From Syntrophaceae bacterium (lineage in GTDB: Bacteria > Desulfobacterota > Syntrophia > Syntrophales > UBA2185), in the NCBI GenBank assembly GCA_003142295.1, contig PLLV01000235.1, positions 33,856 through 68,591 on the forward strand: 34,736 bases of DNA, given 5' to 3'. A model generated the notes under the pieces. The model made no database searches. It was not told the DNA's origin and saw nothing but the letters and a program-made list of their open reading frames with translations. The position numbers and the translations under genes are program-made. Positions 8,751-17,034 of the stretch are shown here, in pieces (position 1 is the first letter of the stretch; every line of letters begins with the position of its first letter).

Positions 8751-9620
8751 GTGTCATGGTTTTTTCTTTCTCTGCTGGCCGCGCTCAGTCTCGCCACATC
8801 CGATGCCCTGACAAAAAGATTTTTCAGCAATCTCCCGCCGCTTATGATGGGGATTACCAGGTTGGGCTATGCCGTGCCGTGGCTCCTCGCAGCGCTCTTC
8901 TTTATACCCTGGATAATTCCTGACACGACATTCTGGTTCTGCATCGCTGTTGGCCTGCCCTTGGAAGCTTTGGCGTTTTACTGCTACATGAAGGCCCTCA
9001 AGGTTTCACCTTTGTCTTTAACAGTGCCATTCCTGGCCTTCACTCCCGGGTTCATCATCTTGACGGGATGGATCATCTTAGGTGAGGAAATCAGTCCCGG
9101 CGGCTTCTGCGGAATAATTCTAATAATTGTGGGGGCATATTTTCTAAATCTTTCCAAGACCAGGTACGGGCTCCTGGCCCCTCTCATGGCTATCTTCAGA
9201 GAACCGGGGTCCCGTCTGATGTTGCTGGTATCTTTCATATATGCCTTCACCTCAACAATCGGCAAGCTCGCCATCATTCACTCCAATCCCTATTTTTTCG
9301 GCATAACTTACAACATGGCTCTTGCCATGTTAATGACCCTTTTTCTTCCCGCAGCAGCAAATGCCGAACCTGTGAAAAATCTTGTCAGAAGGCCTCTAAT
9401 AGGCCTGATCCTTGGTGCACTTGTAGCCACCACTATCTTCAGCCATATGCTCGCCATATCGATGACGAATGTCGCCTACATGATATCGCTGAAACGCACT
9501 AGTCTTTTATTCGGCGTGCTGTACGGTGCGCTGTGGTTCAAAGAGGAAAAAATTACGGAGAGGCTGACGGGGGCCATCATCATGATAACAGGCGTTTTTT
9601 TGATAGGATGGTTCGGATAA
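8751..9620 (+). CDS. EamA/DMT-family transporter
   Basis: 289 aa, about 10 hydrophobic segments, EamA-like repeats (LSLATSDALTKRFF, GVLYGALWFKEEKITERLTGAIIMITGVFLI). GTG start. Confidence 0.85.
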   Translation: MSWFFLSLLAALSLATSDALTKRFFSNLPPLMMGITRLGYAVPWLLAALFFIPWIIPDTTFWFCIAVGLPLEALAFYCYMKALKVSPLSLTVPFLAFTPGFIILTGWIILGEEISPGGFCGIILIIVGAYFLNLSKTRYGLLAPLMAIFREPGSRLMLLVSFIYAFTSTIGKLAIIHSNPYFFGITYNMALAMLMTLFLPAAANAEPVKNLVRRPLIGLILGALVATTIFSHMLAISMTNVAYMISLKRTSLLFGVLYGALWFKEEKITERLTGAIIMITGVFLIGWFG

Positions 9621-9742
9621 ATAGCGGGCAGAATCTGAGGACGTCTACCCTTCGACGCGGTGCACTCGCTCAGTGTCAATTCGACTAAGGCCTTATCCTC
9701 TGCCGCTGTCCTGGAAAAGGCCAAGTCTCATTGAATTTATTC

Positions 9743-9771
9743 TTGACAAATAAATCCTCCTCTGTTACTGA
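9743..9771 (+). promoter_or_regulatory. candidate promoter upstream of cobalamin riboswitch 1
   Basis: Perfect TTGACA at 9743-9748. The -10 at 17-bp spacing (TACTGA) is weak. Confidence 0.35.
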
Positions 9772-9794
9772 TCAATCAAATAACAAAAGAATAC

Positions 9795-9938
9795 CGATGG
9801 ATGTGTGGAAGAGGGGTTAGATGCCCCCGCTGCCCCGCAGCCGTGAAGGGAACGAAAACCCGAAAAGCCACTGTCGTGAAAATGCATGACGGGAAGGCGG
9901 GTGAGTAGGGAGCCCGAAGCCGGAAAACCAATCCATCG
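9795..9938 (+). ncRNA. cobalamin riboswitch 1
   Basis: Core GCTGCCCCGCAGCCGTGAAGGGAACG...AAAAGCCACTG...GGGAAGGCGGGTGAGTAGGGAGCCCGAAGCCGGAAAACC. Closing stem CGATGGAT (9795-9802) with ATCCATCG (9931-9938). Confidence 0.93.
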
Positions 9939-10291
9939 TGGTCCCTCGAGGGGGGAGTGCTACGTTAACATTACTTTTCATACCTTTTCTAATTCTAATC
10001 TACCAGCCCGTCATTTCAGACAGCAAGGATGCAAGCGGTCCGGCTACATCTCTACGCCGGTTTAGCCATGCCGGAATCTCTGGACACACACCCAGTTGCC
10101 ATTATGTCATTGCGAGGTTGAGCCGAAGCTCCGAGCGATTGAGAAAGTTCGCAAGCGTCATGAGTTATTATGAAACGTTTCTAACGCGAACGGGAAGCAG
10201 GGAGGTTTTTTGCGATTTCATCAATTGTCATTAGCAAGGAAAGATATAAGCGTAACATGTGAGCTGATGCGAATGTAAAAGGTGTTTACGA

Positions 10292-11098
10292 ATGCAGTTT
10301 CGGGGATTATTTAAGAGGGATTATTCAATTTCACGCAGATTGAAGCATTTGGCCTCCAGAGAAACACATAGAGACACTTTCTATGCCGTTTCTGCATCTC
10401 TGGCCATGCATATAGGCTTAGCCTTGATCCTGACGACGGCCACTGTCATGTCTGCCAGCTTAAAGCTGGGGGAAGTTTCCATTATACATGTATCGCTGGT
10501 TTCCATGAACACAGAGGGGATATCATCTACGAGTTCGTTGCCTGACGCTGGACATCAGGAGTCTGGCAAAGACAGAGAAAGAATTATCGAAACCGTTACA
10601 GTAGTCAAACCGGTTGATAAGCAGGACAGGCAAGAGTCGGCTGTAGCATTAGTTGCCCATAATGTGATTGCAACGCAGTCGCTCAATACCCCCGTTGCTC
10701 AAAGACTTCAACTGTTTGGTTCTGGAGAGAAAGATACATCACCAGCACAACAGGACCGTATAGGACAAGGTAGTTCTGTTATGTCCATCAATTCATCGTC
10801 TGGAGAGGTATCTCTGGCTATACCGCGGTATCGTGAAAACACCCATCCGGCCTATCCATTAATCGCACGCATTAGGGGACATGAAGGAATCGTCATACTT
10901 TCTGTGGAGATTTTTACCGACGGAAGTGTTGGCAGTTTAAAGATCAAGAAATCATCTGGATATACTGTGCTGGATAAATCCGCACTTGAGGCAGTAAAGA
11001 CCTGGAAGTTTGAGCCCGGCAGAAAGATAGGCAAACCTACCATTATGTGGGTTGATGTTCCTGTAAAATTCGTACTTAAAGATACCGAACCGACGTAG
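10292..11098 (+). CDS. tonB: TonB-family energy transducer
   Basis: Single N-terminal TM segment. C-terminal TonB domain YPLIARIRGHEGIVILSVEIFTDGSVGSLKIKKSSGYTVLDKSALEAVKTWKFEPGRKIGKPTIMWVDVPVKFVL. Confidence 0.9.
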   Translation: MQFRGLFKRDYSISRRLKHLASRETHRDTFYAVSASLAMHIGLALILTTATVMSASLKLGEVSIIHVSLVSMNTEGISSTSSLPDAGHQESGKDRERIIETVTVVKPVDKQDRQESAVALVAHNVIATQSLNTPVAQRLQLFGSGEKDTSPAQQDRIGQGSSVMSINSSSGEVSLAIPRYRENTHPAYPLIARIRGHEGIVILSVEIFTDGSVGSLKIKKSSGYTVLDKSALEAVKTWKFEPGRKIGKPTIMWVDVPVKFVLKDTEPT

Positions 11099-11125
11099 CG
11101 GGATGGTAGAGGGAAGCGACTTTTC

Positions 11126-11962
11126 ATGATGAGGAAGGTTGGTTATCTGATAATTTTGCTATGGCTTTCACTTTCCGGTATCGTTTTTGCCTCGCCGCCG
11201 GGAAGAATTGTCTCCCTGGCGCCCTCTGTCACAGAGATCCTTTACGACCTCGGCCTCGGAGACCAGATCATAGCAGTTACTACCTTTTGCGACTATCCGC
11301 CACAGGCAATGGATAAACCAAAAATAGGCGGTTATTCGAATCCATCCATCGAGTCCATCATCGCCATGAAGCCTGATCTGGTCGTTATGATAGATGATGG
11401 TAACCCCATAGAAATCCAGGATAGGTTAAAGAAACTCGATATTAAGACGTATGTTTTCAGGGCAAAGCGCCTGAAGGAACTTCCGCAGGGCATCCGTGAT
11501 TTAGGAATAGTGCTTGGTATAAGAGATCGGGCTTTCAAGCGTGCGGCAAAAGTTGAGAATGTGATTCACAAGTATGAACGGCAGGCGCAGAAATCCCCGC
11601 CTCGTTATTTTAGAAAAAAGGCAATTTTTATAATTCAACCGGAACCGCTAATTGTTGCAGGGCCTGACACTATCATTGATGATGCCCTTAAACTCCTGGG
11701 ATTACAAAATATCGCCTCCGATGCTACTTCACCATACCCAAAATATTCCATTGAGGAGGTAATCCGGCAATCTCCCGATATAATCTTTATGGGGCAAGGC
11801 CCGATGACAAGAGAAATTTCAAAGGGTCTCTTGAGAAGGCTGGGCAGTGTTGAGGCCATCAAGAAAGGACGGGTCTATTATACGAGCGAATCACTGTACA
11901 GACTGACACCTAAGGTTATTTCCGGCATCGAGGAAATAGCTGGTTATCTTGGCGGGTATTAA
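11126..11962 (+). CDS. btuF: cobalamin/corrinoid ABC transporter substrate-binding protein
   Basis: Signal peptide then PGRIVSLAPSVTEILYDLGLGDQIIAVTTFCDYPPQAMDKPKIGGYSNPSIESIIAMKPDLVV; between tonB and btuC downstream of a B12 riboswitch. Confidence 0.92.
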   Translation: MMRKVGYLIILLWLSLSGIVFASPPGRIVSLAPSVTEILYDLGLGDQIIAVTTFCDYPPQAMDKPKIGGYSNPSIESIIAMKPDLVVMIDDGNPIEIQDRLKKLDIKTYVFRAKRLKELPQGIRDLGIVLGIRDRAFKRAAKVENVIHKYERQAQKSPPRYFRKKAIFIIQPEPLIVAGPDTIIDDALKLLGLQNIASDATSPYPKYSIEEVIRQSPDIIFMGQGPMTREISKGLLRRLGSVEAIKKGRVYYTSESLYRLTPKVISGIEEIAGYLGGY

Positions 11963-12055
11963 TATGGACACCACCTCGGATCAGAATTGAAGTTTATCCC
12001 CCAAAAGGATGTAACCTAAGACCAATCCATCGCGAATATCCTCGCGGGAGGAACA

Positions 12056-13150
12056 ATGCTTAAGTACTTTTTCATACCCATTTTTATACTTTCTTCTATT
12101 TTCGTTTTTGCGACAACCAGAGACGTAAATAATAAGGTTGTTACTCTATCTCGCGTCATACGGGTGAGTCTCTTTCTGCTTGCCGTCTTTATCATCATTT
12201 CGGTAATTTCGATGCTCGTGGGGCCCAGTCACTTGGGTATGATATATCTTCTCAAAGGCTTGCTTTCAGGTATATACAGTGGAGACCTCAGTCTCATTCC
12301 GACGGAAAAAACGATCCTTTTTTCCATTCGTCTGCCCAGAATCATCTTCGCAGGCATTGTTGGCGCTTCCCTCTCGGCAGCCGGTGTCGTATTTCAGGGA
12401 CTCTTTCGCAACCCCCTTGCGGACCCTTATATCTTGGGAATATCCGGTGGAGCGGCAGTCGGGGCAATCATAGGCATCATTGCGGGAGCAAGTGTCATTC
12501 CTTTTGGAATTCCCGGTCTGGCCGTTTCAGGGGCGCTGCTTACAATCGCTCTGGTTTACGGAATCGCCCGAACAAAGAAAGAACTCCACTCCACCACACT
12601 TCTCCTGGCAGGCGTTATCGTCAATGCCTTTTTTTCTGCAGTAATTATGTTTCTGATTTCCACAACCAACAGTAAAGAACTGCGCAGTGTTATATTCTGG
12701 ATAATGGGAGATCTGAGTCTCGCCGAATGGAACGAGGTTATTTTGACAGGCTTTTTTCTAATGATCGGTTTCATTGTCATGTACGTCTATTCGAGACACC
12801 TGAATCTCATCGTCTCCGGAGAAGAGACGGCCATGCAACTTGGTGTGAATGTGGAACAAACCAAGAAGATCCTCTTGCTTGCCGCCTCACTTGTTACGGG
12901 AGTAGCCGTATCTGTTAGTGGCACCATCGGGTTTGTCGGCCTGATTATTCCGCACATGATGAGGATGCTTTTGGGTTCAGACCACAGACTTCTTTTGCCA
13001 GCTTCTGCCCTCTTCGGCGGTTCATTTCTTATTGTTGCCGACACCCTCGCCAGAACAGTCACAGCCCCCGCAGAGCTACCGGTGGGCGTAATTACTGCAA
13101 TGTGCGGGGCTCCCTATTTCATTTACCTCTTACGCAGGAGGGCCGTCTGA
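12056..13150 (+). CDS. btuC: cobalamin/iron-type ABC transporter permease
   Basis: FecCD/BtuC motifs RLPRIIFAGIVGASLSAAGVVFQGLFRNPLADPYILGISGGAAVGA; GFVGLIIPHMMRMLLGSDHR. Confidence 0.93.
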   Translation: MLKYFFIPIFILSSIFVFATTRDVNNKVVTLSRVIRVSLFLLAVFIIISVISMLVGPSHLGMIYLLKGLLSGIYSGDLSLIPTEKTILFSIRLPRIIFAGIVGASLSAAGVVFQGLFRNPLADPYILGISGGAAVGAIIGIIAGASVIPFGIPGLAVSGALLTIALVYGIARTKKELHSTTLLLAGVIVNAFFSAVIMFLISTTNSKELRSVIFWIMGDLSLAEWNEVILTGFFLMIGFIVMYVYSRHLNLIVSGEETAMQLGVNVEQTKKILLLAASLVTGVAVSVSGTIGFVGLIIPHMMRMLLGSDHRLLLPASALFGGSFLIVADTLARTVTAPAELPVGVITAMCGAPYFIYLLRRRAV

Positions 13151-13153
13151 TCT

Positions 13154-13984
13154 ATGTCCATAATCAAACTTGAACAGATAGGATTCAAATACAACGAGCA
13201 CCAGGTTCTCAAGAATGTCTCTTTTGAGGTACGAAGGGGCGAGTTCATGGGAATCCTCGGCCCCAACGGCTCCGGCAAAACAACCCTGTTGAATGTTATC
13301 GATGGCATCCTCATACCCCAGGAAGGAGAGCTATGGATAAACGGTACATCCTGCAATAAGCTCAAAAGGGAAAATCTGGCGAAGATTATCGCTGTCGTTC
13401 CCCAGGAATCCCTGATGATCTTTCCCTTCACTGTTCAGGAAATCGTTTTAATGGGACGGGCGCCGCATTTAGGCAAATGGAGGTTTGAAGGAGAAACAGA
13501 CTTCAAAATTGCCCACCAAGCCATGGAGATGACAGATACCCTTTCTTTAATGAACCGCAGCATGAATGCCTTAAGCGCTGGTGAGCGTCAAAGGGTCCTG
13601 ATTGCGCGAGCCCTTGCCCAGCAGCCGCAGATTATGCTGCTTGATGAGCCTACGGCCTTTTTGGACATCAGGCATCAGATTGACTTTTTCGATTTGATAA
13701 AGGCGCTGAATAAAAACCAGACTCTCACGGTAATTGGAGTCACACACGATATCAATTTGGCATCGCTTTATTGTGACAGGATTATTCTCTTGCGTGACGG
13801 TCATATTCACTGCATGGGAAGTCCTGAAGAAGTAATAGCAGAATCACATATCAGGGAAGTTTACGAAACCAATGTAACAGTAGACAGAAATCCGGTGACC
13901 GGTCAGCCACGGGTCACCCTTTTGAGTTCACATCCATCAGAGGGAGGAAGCCGGTCCAACTCCGGCGCTGCCCCGCAACTGTGA
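13154..13984 (+). CDS. btuD: cobalamin ABC transporter ATP-binding protein
   Basis: Walker A GPNGSGKTT, LSAGERQRVLIARALAQQPQIMLLDEPTAFLD. The final approximately 17 codons lie in the riboswitch 2 sequence. Confidence 0.93.
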   Translation: MSIIKLEQIGFKYNEHQVLKNVSFEVRRGEFMGILGPNGSGKTTLLNVIDGILIPQEGELWINGTSCNKLKRENLAKIIAVVPQESLMIFPFTVQEIVLMGRAPHLGKWRFEGETDFKIAHQAMEMTDTLSLMNRSMNALSAGERQRVLIARALAQQPQIMLLDEPTAFLDIRHQIDFFDLIKALNKNQTLTVIGVTHDINLASLYCDRIILLRDGHIHCMGSPEEVIAESHIREVYETNVTVDRNPVTGQPRVTLLSSHPSEGGSRSNSGAAPQL

Positions 13985-14086
13985 GCGGAACGAAATCCAC
14001 ATAATGCCACTGATTTTTCCTGTAAGGAATCTCGGGAAGGCGTGGATGTAGGGGAAAGCCGCAAGCCAGGACACTCGTCTGATGGA
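13933..14086 (+). ncRNA. cobalamin riboswitch 2
   Basis: Core GGAAGCCGGTCCAACTCCGGCGCTGCCCCGCAACTGTGAGCGGAACG...ATGCCACTG...CGGGAAGGCGTGGATG...GCAAGCCAGGACAC. Closing stem TCCATCAG (13933-13940) with CTGATGGA (14079-14086). Confidence 0.94.
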
Positions 14087-14127
14087 CCTAATCACTACGA
14101 TCCCGAGGGGGAGAGGAGAAACGTCAG

Positions 14128-16221
14128 ATGAATACCGTATCAAAATTAATCGTCATCCCTGTCATTTTCTCATTAATCATTGGTATGGCCTGTTTTGCAC
14201 TCGCGGCACCGAAGGATGATTCTCAGGAAAAAGCGATAGTCATGGAGGAAGTCGTTGTCACTGCAACACGGGATACAGAAGAGATTCGGAAGGTTCCGGC
14301 AAATGTCTCTGTGATCACAGCCAAGGACATTGAAAAATCGGGCGCAACGTCTATTGTAGAAGTTCTCGATAAGTTAGAGAGCATTCAGTTCCGCGACTAC
14401 AGCGGCAATTCCTCTCAATCGGTCATCGACTTGCGCGGCTTTGGAGGGGATAATCCTTTTGGGAAGACCCTGATCATGCTCGACGGCAGAAAAATGAACA
14501 GACCCGACATGTCCTCCATTAACTGGCTGCAGATTCCTTTGAATAACATTGAAAGGATCGAGGTCGTCCGTGGCGCAAGCAGTGTCCTCTATGGTGACGC
14601 AGCCATTGGTGGTGTCATAAACATCATCACCAAGAAAGGAGAGGGAAAAACGAAATTCAATGCCTCCGTTATGGCAGGAAGCTATGGTCTCCACAATGAA
14701 CGGGTTGGCGTCACCGGTTCTGAGGACAAATGGACCTACGCGTTGAACGGAGAAAACAATTTCAACTCCGGCTACCGGGAACGATCGCAATTATCATCAC
14801 AGGGAGGGGGCTTAAATGTAGGTTACGATGCAAGCGAGTTGTTCAATATTTCTCTGGGACTATCCTTCAACAAGACAGATTATCAGATGCCGGGCTACCT
14901 CACGAAGGTCCAGATGGAGCAGGACAGGCGGCAATACCAGCAAGCGACACCGGCATTATTTAGTGTCGCAACTCCCGATGATGACGGCTCGGATAAATAT
15001 ACAAACGTCAATCTGGGCATCAAGTCAATCTTAGGGTCCTTGGGAGAAATTGATATCAATTTTCTTTATGGTAATAAGGATATTCAGACTAATATGACGT
15101 CATGGTCTCAGTTCTCAAATACCAAGATGGATACATACAGCATTACTCCAAAATACATACTGGCGAAGGATATCTTCGGCTTTAAGAACAAATTGGTTCT
15201 CGGCCTGGATTATTACAACGAACCCTATAAGAAGGATTTTTTCAGCAGCCGGGAGAGAACCATAAAAACAAGCTGGGCGGATTTGACAAGGGACAGCCTT
15301 GGATATTATATCCGGGATGAATTCAGTATCCTGAAAAGTCTGATTCTGAATGTCGGGTATCGATCAGAGCAGGCATCCATCAAGGCGTCCAACACGGACA
15401 CGGTGACGCCGGCCAACAGCTTCACGAATCAAGACAAAACCTACAATGCCGAGGCTTACGAAGCGGGACTGACATGGCTCGTCGGCAAGAAATCGAAGGT
15501 CTACGGGAAGTATTCCACCATTTACCGCATCCCTTTTTTGGATGAAGTGGCCTCTTACAATGGTTTCGGCGGTACCTTATTTAACAATAACCTTGAGAAA
15601 GAAAAAGGGGTCAGTACAGAGGTGGGGATGGAAATTTATCCCCTGGATAACCTGAAAATAGGGCTGACCCTGTTCAGGATCGATATGGAGGATGAAATCT
15701 CATGGTTCGCTACAGGTATGTTCACAGGGTATAATAAAAATCAAGATAAAACGCGCCATGATGGTGCTGAGGTTTCTCTGTCCTATCTGTGGGAAAAGCG
15801 GGCTAAACTCTATGGGAATTTCACCTACCACAAGGCCACCTTTGAGAACGGCGCCAACAATAAAAAGGAAATGCCTCTGGTACCCAACCGGATGGCGAAT
15901 GCCGGCCTGGAGATCTATCTGCCCTATAATCTGATGTTGCGTCCCGAAGTGCGCTATGTTGGAGATGCCTTTCTCTCCCAAGACTACAACAACATTTCCG
16001 AGAAGCTGGAGTCTCACACACTCTACAATCTTTATCTTTCTTACAAGCCATCTTTTAGAAAAGTCACTATGACGGCGTTCTTCGGGGTGGAGAATCTGAC
16101 CGATGTAAAATATTCGTCATTTGGCTCGTATAATGTCCCGGCATATGGATCGGGGGCTCCCAGTACCTACTACCCTATGCCGGGAATCATGTTTAAGGGA
16201 GGACTTTCCTTTGAATTTTAA
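14128..16221 (+). CDS. btuB: TonB-dependent outer-membrane receptor, BtuB-like
   Basis: TonB box-like EEVVVTAT, plug motifs VSVITAKDIEKSGATSIVEVLDKLESIQFRDY, IERIEVVRGASSVLYGDAAIGGVINIITKKG, C-terminal beta-barrel ending in F; directly downstream of the B12 riboswitch. Confidence 0.92.
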   Translation: MNTVSKLIVIPVIFSLIIGMACFALAAPKDDSQEKAIVMEEVVVTATRDTEEIRKVPANVSVITAKDIEKSGATSIVEVLDKLESIQFRDYSGNSSQSVIDLRGFGGDNPFGKTLIMLDGRKMNRPDMSSINWLQIPLNNIERIEVVRGASSVLYGDAAIGGVINIITKKGEGKTKFNASVMAGSYGLHNERVGVTGSEDKWTYALNGENNFNSGYRERSQLSSQGGGLNVGYDASELFNISLGLSFNKTDYQMPGYLTKVQMEQDRRQYQQATPALFSVATPDDDGSDKYTNVNLGIKSILGSLGEIDINFLYGNKDIQTNMTSWSQFSNTKMDTYSITPKYILAKDIFGFKNKLVLGLDYYNEPYKKDFFSSRERTIKTSWADLTRDSLGYYIRDEFSILKSLILNVGYRSEQASIKASNTDTVTPANSFTNQDKTYNAEAYEAGLTWLVGKKSKVYGKYSTIYRIPFLDEVASYNGFGGTLFNNNLEKEKGVSTEVGMEIYPLDNLKIGLTLFRIDMEDEISWFATGMFTGYNKNQDKTRHDGAEVSLSYLWEKRAKLYGNFTYHKATFENGANNKKEMPLVPNRMANAGLEIYLPYNLMLRPEVRYVGDAFLSQDYNNISEKLESHTLYNLYLSYKPSFRKVTMTAFFGVENLTDVKYSSFGSYNVPAYGSGAPSTYYPMPGIMFKGGLSFEF

Positions 16222-17011
16222 GGGAGATTTGTCTCTGAAAAACCGATTCCCCTTCCGCCTGGGAGCGACCTCATACATCATTCCGGCGGATCTCCTGTCA
16301 AATGTCAACTTTCTGGCAGACAAGGTGGACGATATCGAATTGGTGCTGTTTGAGTCGGATGAAATCACCAACCTGCCCGATGCCGCCACGGTAAAGATGC
16401 TGAAGGAGATGGCAGAACGGTATGATCTGACCTACACCGTCCATCTGCCTCTCGACACCTGGATGGGACACGAAGATGAGTCTGTGCGGCAGCGATCTGT
16501 GGACAAATGCCTCCGCGTTATCGAGTGCACCGCTCCGCTTTCGCCCTTTGCCTATGTTATCCATTTCCATGGGGATCATCCGGGTGAAAGTCCATCGCTT
16601 GACCTGGCACGCTGGATCGGTGGTCACCGGCTCTCTGTGGAGAGGCTCCTTCGGGATGTTAATTCACGGGATTTGTGCGTGGAGACACTTGATTATGCTT
16701 ATGATCTTATAGAAGACATTGTCAGTGATTACGGACTGAGCGTCTGCCTGGATATTGGCCATCTCCTTCTTTGCGGGCATGCGCCGGGAGATTATCTCGA
16801 CCGTTATTTACCGCAGACGCGGGTAATCCACATCCATGGGGTTGAGGACGGACATGACCACCGTAGCCTGTCCTTCTTGCCCACCGGTTTGTTGACAACC
16901 CTCATAGACCGGTTGGTTAACGGTTCGAATAATTCCAGGGTTTTAACAATGGAGATCTTCGATGAAGGGGCGTTGAATCAATCGCTGGATGTTCTGAGCA
17001 GCTTTGTATAA
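16211..17011 (+). CDS. cbiR: AP-endonuclease/xylose-isomerase-like TIM-barrel protein, candidate cobamide-remodelling CbiR
   Basis: RLGATSYIIPADLLSNVNFLADKVDDIELVLFESDE..., TVHLPLD, VIHFHGDHPG, LCVETLDY, VCLDIGHLLLCG, VIHIHGVEDGHDH, LTMEIFD. Sits in a B12 locus. TTG start at 16211 preceded by AAGGGAGG; ORF-track start is 16121. Confidence 0.75.
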   Translation: MNFKGDLSLKNRFPFRLGATSYIIPADLLSNVNFLADKVDDIELVLFESDEITNLPDAATVKMLKEMAERYDLTYTVHLPLDTWMGHEDESVRQRSVDKCLRVIECTAPLSPFAYVIHFHGDHPGESPSLDLARWIGGHRLSVERLLRDVNSRDLCVETLDYAYDLIEDIVSDYGLSVCLDIGHLLLCGHAPGDYLDRYLPQTRVIHIHGVEDGHDHRSLSFLPTGLLTTLIDRLVNGSNNSRVLTMEIFDEGALNQSLDVLSSFV

Positions 17012-17034
17012 TGATTTACTGATAAAACAGGAAG

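Noticed and set aside
9645-9720. CCCTTCGACGCGGTGCACTCGCTCAGTG-type sequence after the DMT transporter
   Set aside because: Looks like common intergenic repeat debris, but no symmetrical partner or second copy in the window to support a feature.
9938-10234. 98-aa ORF immediately after riboswitch 1
   Set aside because: Begins inside the aptamer closing strand, contains repeat-like sequence, and has no coherent family; treated as possible decayed leader rather than a CDS.
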